Positions 1 to 9,242 of a stretch of 64,000 bases of DNA are shown piece after piece. Source of the DNA: Staphylococcus sp. 17KM0847 (GTDB lineage Bacteria; Bacillota; Bacilli; Staphylococcales; Staphylococcaceae); the NCBI RefSeq assembly GCF_013463155.1, contig NZ_CP040781.1, positions 558,001 through 622,000 of the forward strand, in the 5' to 3' direction. A model generated the notes under the pieces. That model worked only from the letters and a program-made list of their open reading frames with translations, was not told the DNA's origin and did not search any database. Numbering within the stretch: the first letter of the stretch is position 1; each line of letters opens with the position of its first letter. Position numbers and translations under genes: made by a program.

Positions 1-1
1 T

Positions 2-682
2 GTGACCTCTCTTATTCGAACACCATTAATTTTAGCGGCAGTAGTTATGACCACTTTAGTATTGTCAGGTCAGTTTGATAGCTTTGCAAAGCAAGATCAA
101 AAAGCAGCAGTCTATAAGACGTCACAACCACAAGAAAAAAAAGAGCCTGAACCTGATACAGTCAAAGAAGAAAGTGAAAAATCAACTGATACATCATTTG
201 AAGCTAAGAAGTTGTCACCATTATTTATCGGTGACTCTTTAACAGTAGGAATGGGATACTATTTAGATGAACACTACACCACACCAACAATTGATGCACG
301 TGTTGGAAGAACGATGGACGAAGCACTTGATGTAGCTTCTAACTATGCTTCATACAATAAAGAAGGTCAGCAAGTTATTATTCAAATTGGGACGAATGGA
401 GACTTTGATCAGAAACAAATTGAAGCACTCATTAAAATGTTTGATAAAGCTGATGTATATGTGATTAATACTACTGTACCAAGAGATTACCAAGGGCATG
501 TTAATGATTTATTAGCGAAAACAGCAAAAAAACATAAAAATGTTACACTAGTAGATTGGTATTCAGCAGGTATTGGACATACTGAATTTTTTGCGTATGA
601 TGGTATTCATTTAGAGCATCCAGGTATTGAACGTTTAGTCCAAGAGCTAGATAAAGAAATTGAAAAAAATCAAACTAAATAA
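2..682 (+). CDS. OatA-type peptidoglycan O-acetyltransferase, C-terminal SGNH domain (5' truncated by window edge)
   Basis: About 226 residues of the 3' end are visible and the frame is open to the first bases, so the true start lies outside. The first ~25 residues look like the last membrane helix of an acyltransferase-3 domain. A charged linker follows (residues ~30-70), then an SGNH/GDSL esterase domain with block I GDSLTVG (from ~78), the GTNG of block III, and the DGIHLEHPG block V that supplies the catalytic Asp-His. This order, a membrane acyltransferase fused to an extracellular SGNH domain, is that of OatA, which O-acetylates muramic acid and gives lysozyme resistance. A hairpin terminator follows. 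I cannot tell OatA from a paralogue without the N-terminus. Confidence 0.8.
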   Translation: MTSLIRTPLILAAVVMTTLVLSGQFDSFAKQDQKAAVYKTSQPQEKKEPEPDTVKEESEKSTDTSFEAKKLSPLFIGDSLTVGMGYYLDEHYTTPTIDARVGRTMDEALDVASNYASYNKEGQQVIIQIGTNGDFDQKQIEALIKMFDKADVYVINTTVPRDYQGHVNDLLAKTAKKHKNVTLVDWYSAGIGHTEFFAYDGIHLEHPGIERLVQELDKEIEKNQTK

Positions 683-687
683 GTATC

Positions 688-734
688 AAAAGTCATTAAT
701 AGTTCTTTAAAAAGGATATTAATGGCTTTTTATT
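688..734 (+). terminator. Terminator after the OatA-type gene
   Basis: Inverted repeat AAAAGTCATTAATA / TATTAATGGCTTTT around a ~15 nt loop, followed by TTATT, starting just after the stop codon. Confidence 0.75.
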
Positions 735-955
735 ATAAAGATGTTTGATCAGCTATTGTCAATATTTTATATCTTTCGTGATTTACGTAATGAAAGGTGA
801 GGGTATATATTAACAAGCGTAAGTTTGAATATCATAAAAGTTAGACATTATTGTGTCATACATAAAAAAGATAAACCTGATAAAATAGGACTCATCTTTC
901 ACATGATGTGTATGTATTCGATAGCGTAATTAAAATAATAATTAGGGGTGTTTTT

Positions 956-2197
956 TTGAAATTTACCAAGTTGACAACACAAGAGTTCGAAAATTTTATT
1001 CGCAATAAAAAAGTGCATTATACACAATCTACTGCACATTATGAGTATCGAAATAAGTACCAACACGACGCACATCTCGTTGGTGTAAAAGGAGATAATG
1101 GAGAAGTTTTAGCAGCATGTTTGTTGACAGAGGCACCATGTTTTAAGTTTTTTAAGTACTTTTATACACATCGTGGTCCTGTAATGGCATATGATAATGA
1201 TGAAATTGTTTCATTTTTCTATCAGAATTTAAGTACATATTTAAAAAAGCAGAGAGGTTTGTATATACTTACTGACCCATATCTTCTTGAAAATATCCGC
1301 GATGCAAAAGGAAATATTATTGAAACACATACGAATGATCAATTTATAAGGGTAATGGAAAATTTAGGCTATCAACATCAAGGTTATACGGTAGGTTATT
1401 CATCTATGAGTCAAATTCGTTGGTTGTCAGTATTAGATTTAAAAGATAAGTCAGAAGACCAATTGTTAAAAGAGATGGACTATCAAACACGACGAAATAT
1501 TAAAAAAACATATGAAATGGGCGTAGAAGTTAAGACTTTATCGATTGAAGAGACAGAACGCTTTTTTAAACTTTTTCGTATGGCAGAAGAAAAACATGGA
1601 TTTAAATTTAGAGAGCTACCATATTTTAAGCAACTCCAAAAAATGTACGGCAAACAAGCACAATTAAAACTAGCATATATTGATTTAAAAAAGTTACTTC
1701 AAACGTATGAGCAACGTATTCATGAGTTGACAGGGGCATTAATAGATGTTGAAAAGGCTTTAGCTGAAAACCCTAATTCTAAGAAGAATAAAACAAAATA
1801 TAAACAATTAATACAGCAACTTGACAGCCAAAAGAAAAAAAGAATACAAACTCAAGAACGTATCAGTACAGAGGGTGAGTTACTAGATTTAGCAGCAGCC
1901 ATTTATCTTCATAATGATTATGAAGTATATTATTTATCGAGTGGTTCCAATCCGGACTATAATGCATATATGGGGGCATATCGTTTGCAATGGGAAATGA
2001 TTCAGTTTGCTAAACAGAATCACATTGATCGCTATAACTTTTATGGTATTACTGGAGATTTTAGTGGAGAAGCTGAAGATTACGGTGTACAGCGATTTAA
2101 AGAAGGCTTTAATGCACATATAGAGGAATATATTGGAGATTTTATCAAACCTATTAGGCCACTGTTTTATCGTATTTACAAGCGTTTAAGAGGATAG
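956..2197 (+). CDS. FemAB-family aminoacyl-tRNA:peptidoglycan transferase (FmhA/FmhC-like)
   Basis: This 413-residue protein opens MKFTKLTTQEF like FemA, FemB and the Fmh proteins. It shows the family layout: two acetyltransferase-like folds interrupted by a charged coiled-coil arm (~residues 235-305, rich in Lys/Gln/Glu), with NRY-type motifs such as DRYNFYGITGDF near the C-terminus. FemAB proteins add Gly or Ser from charged tRNA to the lipid II interpeptide bridge in the cytoplasm. The YQTRRNIKKT and SSGSNPDYNAYMGAY stretches resemble the accessory Fmh members more than FemA or FemB, by recollection. The TTG at 956 is chosen because AGGGGTG lies just upstream and the conserved N-terminus begins there; an upstream ATG at 908 would add an unconserved extension. 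Fmh proteins may add serine or confer endopeptidase resistance; the exact substrate cannot be read here. Confidence 0.88.
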   Translation: MKFTKLTTQEFENFIRNKKVHYTQSTAHYEYRNKYQHDAHLVGVKGDNGEVLAACLLTEAPCFKFFKYFYTHRGPVMAYDNDEIVSFFYQNLSTYLKKQRGLYILTDPYLLENIRDAKGNIIETHTNDQFIRVMENLGYQHQGYTVGYSSMSQIRWLSVLDLKDKSEDQLLKEMDYQTRRNIKKTYEMGVEVKTLSIEETERFFKLFRMAEEKHGFKFRELPYFKQLQKMYGKQAQLKLAYIDLKKLLQTYEQRIHELTGALIDVEKALAENPNSKKNKTKYKQLIQQLDSQKKKRIQTQERISTEGELLDLAAAIYLHNDYEVYYLSSGSNPDYNAYMGAYRLQWEMIQFAKQNHIDRYNFYGITGDFSGEAEDYGVQRFKEGFNAHIEEYIGDFIKPIRPLFYRIYKRLRG

Positions 2198-2200
2198 GGT

Positions 2201-2255
2201 TCTCAAGGGGTGTTCACCTTTTGAGATGGGATGATATATGTAGTCTCAACTTTTT
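2201..2255 (+). terminator. Tandem hairpins downstream of the FemAB-family gene
   Basis: Two overlapping stem-loops. TCTCAAGGGGT pairs with ACCTTTTGAGA (2201-2226), then TTGAGA pairs with TCTCAA (2221-2250) followed by CTTTTT. The second resembles the hairpin at 11645-11677. Confidence 0.65.
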
Positions 2256-2403
2256 GAGGATAATATCTCCATAAATTTAAGTGTTTAAATAGAATTAAAG
2301 AGACATAGATGATGTTATTGTTTCTATTGTGAGATGTCTTGCATGAGTGATAAAGAAATGATGATATTTAAAAGAGTGTAAAGCTCACCATGATGACATA
2401 CCT

Positions 2404-2446
2404 AAAAAACCAGCTGCTGTACTTCACTGTACAACAGCTGGTTTTT
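2404..2446 (-). terminator. atl terminator
   Basis: Nearly perfect stem AAAACCAGCTG..GTAC / GTAC..CAGCTGGTTTT with a ~6 nt loop and a T-run when read on the minus strand, 13 bases past the atl stop codon. Confidence 0.9.
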
Positions 2447-2458
2447 GAAGTTGATTTG

Positions 2459-5400
2459 TTATTTTTGATATGTGTCAATATCGAAATATTTACCGACTTC
2501 ACCGATTTGATCGTAGAAGTTTTTCATACGTTTTGCATTATGACTTGCCCATGTAATATCAGTGGCATATTGGTGTACTGCTGGATTTTGAGGGTTCCAG
2601 CGCATGCGATACAATGTATTTTGACCGGCACCAATATATTTTTCTTTGATAAATTTAGCTCCGCCAACAATAGATTTGCGCACAGTATCCCAGCCATATG
2701 ATTCAGCTGTTTTGAAACCATTGCGTACAGCGTCGTGATCAAATGCACCAACACCAAACATGTTGTAATATTTTTTACGACTATCTGTTACCACTTTATC
2801 ATTGCTTGTAACATAGCCACCATTTGATAATTTAGATGTACCATTACCTGTTTCAAGTAAAGCATGTGAAATTAAATAGATTTCATTGATATTATGTGTA
2901 ATCGCTGCTTCTCTAAAAGCTTCACCTTGTCCATTTAAAATACCTTTGTTTTTTAATAGCTTATCTAAGTCCGTAGCATTTAAACCTTGATATTGATCGA
3001 GTTTTAAAAATTGATAGATTTCATTTGGATCTTTGGCAATGCGTTGCGTGTCCATAGCACGACGCGTTTCTTCACGTGTTGCATTTTCCCATTTGCCAGC
3101 GGTACGCTGAATTTGTGGCTTGGGATTAAGTGCATACTGTTTATTAAGTGATTGGTTTAATGAATGATTGACAGCATAATATTTGACTAATTGTGAACGT
3201 AAATCAGCTGCTTTAATCCATCCTTTTGTACCATCTTGGAAAGCGCCATAATGCCAAGTGATACCATTGACTACTTTAGATTGTTGAACTGAGAATACAT
3301 CTTCATAATATTTTTTTAATGCGCCAATCGCTTTTATGTCGCCAGCTTTAGCATAAATGAAACCATTTTCATTAAAGACAAAATAATCATTAGATTGATT
3401 TAATGTAATGCCAGATGTGCTAGGCTGCATAGAAGTACGTGTAAATTTAGTTTGAGACGCTATCATTTTTACGGGTGTCAAATCTTTTTGGTTAATCCAT
3501 CCTGTTTTGCGGTTTACGTTACCATAGACGAACGTATCTTTACCAACAGCAATCGACTTAGATGCGTTAAATGTACGATTTGCTACTTTTTTCAATGTAT
3601 CAATTTGTTGTTTAGCTGTTCCCCAAGGCATCGCATAAAGACCAGATGTATTGTGATTAACAGTGTACTGCGTTTTTGTTTTTTGTGTTTGACCTAATGT
3701 ACGTTTAAAGACGTCATCGGCCTTTACCCAACCAAGAGGTGTTTTACCATTCGTATTTTGAAGTAATACATAGTCTTGATTGTTTGCAGATGCTGTTTTA
3801 GTAATTTTGTATGTTTTATCCGCAAATCTGGATGCATCCTTTGATGTTTTGTCATAAACAGATGCTTTAAGCCCATTATTCGTTGATTTGAGTTGGCCAA
3901 TTTGCGAAACGTGCTGACTCACACTTGTTACAGCTTTAGGAACGGATAATATATTTTGGTTAACCCAACCCGCCATGCGATTAACCGTACCATAAACATA
4001 AGTTGTATTTGCTACTTTTTGTTGTTTTACAGCTTTAAAAGTTTGATTGTGCTTACCAGCTACTGTACCTGTTATTTGTTTACTTGTTCCCCAAGGTGTT
4101 GCAAATAAATTTGTACCACTTGGAATAGTGAAGGTTTTTTGAATATTACGTGCTGCTTCACTTGAGCGATATTTAACATCTTGTTGTTTGACCCAACCTA
4201 AGTGTGTGCCAGATTGATAGTCAGTTACTAAATAATAGTTTTGACCATTTAATGATGCTTTTTTTGTAACACGCATCGTTTGATTTGTTGCTGTTGTCTT
4301 TTTACCGTGTTGATCGTATACAGAAACGTGTAATCCATTATTTTTAGTGTTGATACGCCCCATACCGGTATCATTAGTGACTTTTAATGGTGAGATAATA
4401 GATGATTTTGTTGGTGCTTTAGGCGTACTTGCAATATTGTTGGCACTGATCCAACCCGTTACTTTATTTACTGTACCAAATAACCAATTCGTATTACCGA
4501 CTGTTTGTTGTTTCGTTGCTTTAAACGATTGATTAGATGTTGTAGATGTTTTACCAATGACTTGTGATTTTGTTCCCCAAGGCACATTGTAAACAGTTGT
4601 ACTTGGCTTTACAGTGTATTTTTTATTTAATGTTTTTTCAGGTTGAGCACTTTGATAACTTGTATCATTTTTTTGAACCCATCCAAGCAATGCGTTTGTT
4701 TTAGCATCAGACATCAAGTAGAATGTTTTACCATTTAAATTTGCTTCTTTAGTGACTTTTAGTGTATGACCTGTTTGATTGGTAGGCTTACCTTTTTGAT
4801 CATATACAGTAGCGAAAAGTCCTTTATTTGTTTGATTAATACGACCGTAACCTAAATCTTGAGTAACAGTAAGGTTATTTTTGCTCACGGCAGGGCGTGA
4901 TGATGTATGAGTTGTTGATGTATTCACTGTAGGTGTATTTGTTTTAGAAAATGCAGGGGCTGTAATACCCATTTTTGTTTGATATTTTTCAAGGATAAGA
5001 TCGTAAAGTTCATTGTAACTATAACCACGAGAATTCAAGTATCCGTGTGGATCGACATGATCTGTACCACCTAAATGTTTTGAAACAGCAAGGTGTGTCC
5101 ACACTGTTCCTCTGCCATCATATTCTGCACTATCTGGTTTTAAGCCATAGTATTGAAGGTTTGTAGCAACGTAATCCGCCATATTATTCATTTGACGTGC
5201 AAAAGAGTCATAGTCATGAACGTGTACAAGCTCCATATGGATAAAACGTTGATTGGCAGCACTACCAGCACCCCAAGCTAAATAATCTGTAGGTTGTGTT
5301 TCAATAATGCGATTACCATCAATAAACCCATGAACAAAAGCACTATTATAATTACGTTTCATATAACTAATCTCACCATCAATTGTAGATGAGTCATTGG

Positions 5401-6244
5401 CAGTATCATGAATAATAATGCCTTCAGGTTTACCAACACCATTACGATAGCCATATTTAGGGAAATGATTTGAATAATCTTGTTCATACGTTGGTACTTT
5501 ATAGTTTTTATTACGAATATACGTATTGATTTCAGAATTAACCGTTGGCTTGTAAGCAGGTGTTGTTACTGAACGTGGGGCAACAGCTGAACGAAAGGCT
5601 GTTGCCGTTGTTGCAGAGCTGCCTTGACCTCCAATACGAGGTGGTGTAGCTTCATTTGGATTATTTGCAACTTCTAAAGCTTTGGCGTTGTCTACTGTCG
5701 TTGCTGTATCTTCTACTGTTTGAACGTTATTTTGAGATGTTGTAGCTACTTCTTCTTGATGAACCATCTTGTTTGCTGATGTGTCCATTTCTGTATTGTT
5801 ATATGTAACAGGTGTTATTTCACCTTCAGTATGCATGTCAATATCATTTTCAGCAATAGGTGCTTCGTCTTCTGTTAAATTTGTTACATCTGTTTGTTGA
5901 GACTCAGCTTCTGATGTTTCAGGTGAAGCTGTTGCTACATTTTCATCAGTAGAAGTAACATCCGAAGTTTGAAGGCTTGATGTTTCGGTAGGTGTATTGT
6001 TTGTAGTATCTACTTTTGAAGGGTCATTATATGTTTGCGTACCAGAGATCGGTGTTTGTCCTTCAATAGTTTGTTGTTTCGCAACTTCCCCTTGTTGTGA
6101 AACGGTAGTGTCATCGAGTACATTGACTGGTGTTTCTTGTGTTTGAACGTTTTCAGCAGCATCTGCGTGCTGGGCAGTAATTGCTGTTCCTGCAATTGTT
6201 AAAGCAATGATAGAAGGGGTTTTATACCCAATTTTTTTAACCAT
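2459..6244 (-). CDS. atl: Bifunctional major autolysin Atl (amidase + endo-beta-N-acetylglucosaminidase)
   Basis: A 1261-residue secreted precursor that is cleaved into an N-acetylmuramoyl-L-alanine amidase and a glucosaminidase, which separate daughter cells. Signal peptide 1-29 (ends HADA), then a Thr/Glu-rich propeptide to ~215. The Amidase_2 domain (~240-430) has Zn ligands His279, His384 and Asp398 and a catalytic-region His396. Three double GW-type repeat units follow (~430-1000; LGWVQK, TGWISA, LGWVKQ, AGWVNQ, LGWVKA, TGWINQ), then a C-terminal glucosaminidase with ALLETGNG, catalytic Glu1131. ATG at 6244 is preferred over one seven codons upstream because AAGGAG lies 7 bases before it and MVKKIGYK matches known Atl N-termini. 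A -10-like TATAAT is at 6291-6296 (minus). Length is typical of staphylococcal Atl. Confidence 0.97.
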   Translation of the reverse strand: MVKKIGYKTPSIIALTIAGTAITAQHADAAENVQTQETPVNVLDDTTVSQQGEVAKQQTIEGQTPISGTQTYNDPSKVDTTNNTPTETSSLQTSDVTSTDENVATASPETSEAESQQTDVTNLTEDEAPIAENDIDMHTEGEITPVTYNNTEMDTSANKMVHQEEVATTSQNNVQTVEDTATTVDNAKALEVANNPNEATPPRIGGQGSSATTATAFRSAVAPRSVTTPAYKPTVNSEINTYIRNKNYKVPTYEQDYSNHFPKYGYRNGVGKPEGIIIHDTANDSSTIDGEISYMKRNYNSAFVHGFIDGNRIIETQPTDYLAWGAGSAANQRFIHMELVHVHDYDSFARQMNNMADYVATNLQYYGLKPDSAEYDGRGTVWTHLAVSKHLGGTDHVDPHGYLNSRGYSYNELYDLILEKYQTKMGITAPAFSKTNTPTVNTSTTHTSSRPAVSKNNLTVTQDLGYGRINQTNKGLFATVYDQKGKPTNQTGHTLKVTKEANLNGKTFYLMSDAKTNALLGWVQKNDTSYQSAQPEKTLNKKYTVKPSTTVYNVPWGTKSQVIGKTSTTSNQSFKATKQQTVGNTNWLFGTVNKVTGWISANNIASTPKAPTKSSIISPLKVTNDTGMGRINTKNNGLHVSVYDQHGKKTTATNQTMRVTKKASLNGQNYYLVTDYQSGTHLGWVKQQDVKYRSSEAARNIQKTFTIPSGTNLFATPWGTSKQITGTVAGKHNQTFKAVKQQKVANTTYVYGTVNRMAGWVNQNILSVPKAVTSVSQHVSQIGQLKSTNNGLKASVYDKTSKDASRFADKTYKITKTASANNQDYVLLQNTNGKTPLGWVKADDVFKRTLGQTQKTKTQYTVNHNTSGLYAMPWGTAKQQIDTLKKVANRTFNASKSIAVGKDTFVYGNVNRKTGWINQKDLTPVKMIASQTKFTRTSMQPSTSGITLNQSNDYFVFNENGFIYAKAGDIKAIGALKKYYEDVFSVQQSKVVNGITWHYGAFQDGTKGWIKAADLRSQLVKYYAVNHSLNQSLNKQYALNPKPQIQRTAGKWENATREETRRAMDTQRIAKDPNEIYQFLKLDQYQGLNATDLDKLLKNKGILNGQGEAFREAAITHNINEIYLISHALLETGNGTSKLSNGGYVTSNDKVVTDSRKKYYNMFGVGAFDHDAVRNGFKTAESYGWDTVRKSIVGGAKFIKEKYIGAGQNTLYRMRWNPQNPAVHQYATDITWASHNAKRMKNFYDQIGEVGKYFDIDTYQK

Positions 6245-6425
6245 GTTACGACTCCTTTTGAACAATTGATTTTATAAGTTTAATAACTCTATTATAGGGT
6301 TTTGAGTAGGAAAATAGTGCTTTTTAACTAGATTGTAATTTAACTTTAATATAGGAGAAAGTTGTAAAATATTGTACTAAAAATTTTATATTAAAATTAA
6401 TGGTTATGATAGCATTTGCAGTGTA

Positions 6426-6848
6426 TTAAAGTGTTTTAGACATATATCTATGCGGAATGCCTGCATCCATAAATGTATCTCCATACACACGATAACCTAA
6501 AGACTCATAGAAGGGGATAGCATGCGTTTGAGCACCAAGTTTAAAATGAGAAAAACCATGTTGCGCTGCTATTTGTTCTAAAGCTAAAATAAGTTGTTTA
6601 CCAATGCCTTGTCCTCGGTATGCTTTCATAACAGCTACTCTTTCGATTTTAGCGGTATCATCCACACTACGATAACGTGCAGTTGCCATAGGTTTTCCTT
6701 CTGAGTCATAACCAATAATATAATGCGCAGTTGATTCGTATTCATCTATTTCTTCATCACGAGAAACGCCTTGTTCTTCGATAAAAACGGCCTCTCGGAT
6801 GGATAATACATCTTGATAGGATTCTTTAGTAGTTACTTCTTTAAACAT
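6426..6848 (-). CDS. GNAT-family N-acetyltransferase (YjcF-like)
   Basis: 140 residues with the GNAT fold signature. The central strand IERVAVMKAYRGQGIGKQLI (residues ~70-90) carries the acetyl-CoA pyrophosphate loop R/Q-x-x-G-x-G/A (RGQGIG). The C-terminal part GAQTHAIPFYESLGYRVYGDTF is typical of the YjcF/ElaA-like group. The start has AAGGAGG 7 bases upstream. It is transcribed in the direction of atl, with ~180 bases between them. The same neighbour sits beside atl in S. aureus, by recollection. The substrate is unknown; a small-molecule amine is likely for this fold. Confidence 0.85.
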   Translation of the reverse strand: MFKEVTTKESYQDVLSIREAVFIEEQGVSRDEEIDEYESTAHYIIGYDSEGKPMATARYRSVDDTAKIERVAVMKAYRGQGIGKQLILALEQIAAQHGFSHFKLGAQTHAIPFYESLGYRVYGDTFMDAGIPHRYMSKTL

Positions 6849-7165
6849 AAAGTGTCCTCCTTGTTAAAGTGATGTAATTAATAATAGATAAATTTGATAC
6901 CATCTGCAATTGTTAATGGTTAATGTAAGAAATACGTAAGAAAAAAAGTTGATATAGTAATAGGATAATATAGCAGCGAATGAAGATTGAAAGAGGAGTA
7001 GAACTATTAATATCTCATCACGCTCTTTAGCGTACACACTAAGAATAGAATAGGGATGAAAAGGATTTAAATATTTGTAGTTTTTTATAGTGGTTCAATA
7101 TGTGTTTGGATTATTGTGGGTCAGAGGTAACAAAAAAGAATGGGGGATTTTAAGATAAAAATAAA
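6849..7165. other. Intergenic stretch with no recognised gene
   Basis: Very AT-rich. It should hold the promoter of the minus-strand GNAT gene near 6849-6950. No ORF with a ribosome-binding site and no convincing paired -35/-10 was seen. A 25-codon frame starting ATGGGGG at 7141 has no Shine-Dalgarno and runs into the terminator hairpin, so it is not called. Confidence 0.4.
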
Positions 7166-7202
7166 GGAGTTGAGATTAAAAGTGTATTTTAACCCCAGCT
7201 CC
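7166..7202 (-). terminator. Terminator of the lcpB-DUF2538 unit
   Basis: On the minus strand GGAGCTGGGGTTAAA pairs, with G-U pairs, with TTTAATCTCAACTCC and is followed by TTTATTTTTATC. It lies just past the DUF2538 gene's stop. Confidence 0.7.
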
Positions 7203-7223
7203 GTAAGATATATTTAAAAAGTA

Positions 7224-7694
7224 CTACTGTGCATTTTGTCTAACTAATGCAGTGTATTGCCAGAAAATGCGCATTTGTACGATATTCCAATTGTTCATCC
7301 CCATTGTATAGCCAGAAGGTTTGAAAATCTGGACGTCGGTTACTTCCAAAGCTGCTGCTACAAGATATTGTATAGGGACGCTTAATTTTGTCATTTCAGG
7401 CGTAAGCCCCTCTTCGTTATAAACCCATGAAAAAGGTAATGGTGCATTAAATACATCGATTGCATCAAAAATTTCAGGAAGAGCAACAATGTAGCAGGCT
7501 GCATTGATAATTGGATTTGTTTCACTGTCAGTGTAGTAGAGTAACAATGCTTCATAGTTTTCACGATGTGCATGATTGACATAGAACAATTCTTGACGGA
7601 AGTGGGCCATATCTTTACTATGGATAATTTGTTGTTCGAGCATATTAAACATGCCATCAATTTGTTTTAATTTTTCGTGTGTATGGCGTGCCAT
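7224..7694 (-). CDS. DUF2538-family conserved hypothetical protein
   Basis: 156 residues, soluble, no signal peptide or membrane segment. It starts MARHTHEKLKQIDGMFNMLEQQ and contains a central PIINAACYIVALPEIF stretch and a Trp-rich C-terminus (MNNWNIVQMRIFWQY). It matches the family I recall as DUF2538, found in staphylococci immediately beside the LCP gene. AGGAGG lies 7 bases before ATG. It begins 24 bases after the lcpB stop, so the two are probably cotranscribed and a role connected to the envelope is possible. Function is unknown. Confidence 0.75.
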   Translation of the reverse strand: MARHTHEKLKQIDGMFNMLEQQIIHSKDMAHFRQELFYVNHAHRENYEALLLYYTDSETNPIINAACYIVALPEIFDAIDVFNAPLPFSWVYNEEGLTPEMTKLSVPIQYLVAAALEVTDVQIFKPSGYTMGMNNWNIVQMRIFWQYTALVRQNAQ

Positions 7695-7718
7695 AGGTGA
7701 ACCTCCTCATTTCGAACA

Positions 7719-8909
7719 TTAATAATAATCTGCAAAATCCTCGGTATATAGGGATTCAGATTGCTCAGTGTTATATGACGCTTCAGGAGCTGTTGTGTTT
7801 TCTGTATCAGATTCAGCTGTGTCTTCTGTACTATTGTTATCGCTTGTATTACTTTTATCTTGAGGCAGAAAAGCTTCATCTATTAAAGAGGTATCAATCT
7901 CTGTAAGTGGGAAAATACTGCCATAATAATCAGCAATACGGCTCATTAAAAAGTCATCACGTACTAACGTTTTTAAACCTAAATCTTTGCGCAGTATATT
8001 AGATGTTTTAATGAGTTCTTTTTCATTCGGATAGATATAATAAATACCATTCAGTAATTCATTATCGCCTTGAAGTTGTTGTGTTTTAATTGCAACATCA
8101 CCTGTTAAATATATTTTGGCTAGTGATTGAATTTCTTTGTACGTTAAGTTGTGTTTAGAATTTTTTCCTACAATTTCAATAATGTCATCGAGTTTATGAA
8201 GTGAATTCGTTTCTTGAGCTTTGCGGAATAAAATTTTTAGAACTTCCATTTGTCGTTCGCCGCGTTTTAAATCGGAATCTTGTTTTCTCGTACGTGTAAT
8301 CGCCAAAGCTTGATCACCATTTAACAATTGTTTTCCCTTTTTGAGTTTTATACGTCCCTGATCTGTTGTATTAGGTTCGTTTAAATCATAGGGGACGTCG
8401 TATTCAATACCGCCAAGCTCATCTACCGTTTTTACAAATGCTTCCATATTAATTCGTATATAGTAATCAACTGGTACGTTTAAGGTTGCTTCTACGGTGT
8501 CCATTGATGCTTCAGGACCACCGTAAGCATGTGCATGAGTAATTTTATCGTTATAGCCAACTTGTGGGATATAGCTTAGTGTGTCACGAGGAATACTTAA
8601 CATTCTGATTTGTTTTGAGTCGGGATTAAATGTTGATAAGATAATGGCGTCTGTTCGTGATTGTGATGTACTTTGACCATTTTCTCGTCTAGAACTACTG
8701 TCATCAATGCCTAAAAACAGAATAGAGACAGGATCTTTTGATGCATTAACTTCTGTATTTCTGAGTTTTGATTGACGCATGTCAGATTCAGAGAAAGAAT
8801 GGTCGAAAGCCCCTTTGGATGAACTGAATAACATATAAGTAAAAATTGCAGGAACAATGATGAGCATTAGGGATAATGCATATAATAAATATTTAAGTCC
8901 TCGATTCAT
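7719..8909 (-). CDS. lcpB: LytR-CpsA-Psr (LCP) family wall teichoic acid ligase
   Basis: A 396-residue type II membrane protein: short cytoplasmic N-terminus, one helix (~residues 7-28), then an extracellular LCP domain. Visible family motifs are SILFLGIDDSSSRR, SRTDAIILSTFNPDSKQIRMLSIPRDT (Arg/Asp residues that hold pyrophosphate), YNDKITHAHAYGG, and LNGDQALAITRTRKQDSDLKRGERQ. LCP enzymes transfer undecaprenyl-linked teichoic acid or capsule to peptidoglycan MurNAc. The C-terminal ~60 residues are a low-complexity Ser/Thr/Glu/Asp tail, more variable than the rest. Position near atl fits LcpB of S. aureus, by recollection. AGGAG precedes the ATG. Confidence 0.88.
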   Translation of the reverse strand: MNRGLKYLLYALSLMLIIVPAIFTYMLFSSSKGAFDHSFSESDMRQSKLRNTEVNASKDPVSILFLGIDDSSSRRENGQSTSQSRTDAIILSTFNPDSKQIRMLSIPRDTLSYIPQVGYNDKITHAHAYGGPEASMDTVEATLNVPVDYYIRINMEAFVKTVDELGGIEYDVPYDLNEPNTTDQGRIKLKKGKQLLNGDQALAITRTRKQDSDLKRGERQMEVLKILFRKAQETNSLHKLDDIIEIVGKNSKHNLTYKEIQSLAKIYLTGDVAIKTQQLQGDNELLNGIYYIYPNEKELIKTSNILRKDLGLKTLVRDDFLMSRIADYYGSIFPLTEIDTSLIDEAFLPQDKSNTSDNNSTEDTAESDTENTTAPEASYNTEQSESLYTEDFADYY

Positions 8910-9242
8910 CGATAATTGCTCCTAGTTAATGTTGTTTTACATATGATTACTTATTGTATAGTATTTAATAGACGATTTTCAATCATTTGAAATATTTTAC
9001 AGCTTAAAACTAAGGTGTATAGAAGGCTTAATTGATAGAAAAAACCTAGTGAATAGAAGTATAGGGTTTAATTGTTAAAATTTTATGTCATTTTCAATAT
9101 CGATCACGAGTATTACATTTTGTTCGCAAGACTTGATGTTATAATACAGATGATGTTTCGGAGGTTAGAATAAGATGTATTAAAATTTTGGTCTTCTTTC
9201 TCTGATTTTATTTATAACTTAATAAGAAAGGTGTTTGGCATT
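8910..9242. other. Divergent promoter region between lcpB and the phosphohexomutase gene
   Basis: 333 bases without a gene. A TATAAT at 9140-9145 is a plausible -10 for the rightward gene, but no good -35 is spaced correctly. No remnant of fmtA, which I recall from this position in S. aureus, was found. Confidence 0.4.

Noticed and set aside
2390..2701. 103-codon plus-strand frame at the end of atl
   Set aside because: Starts within the atl terminator hairpin and reads antisense through the glucosaminidase domain; no coding features.
7141..7218. 25-codon frame MGDFKIKIKE
   Set aside because: No ribosome-binding site; it overlaps the terminator stem of the opposite strand.
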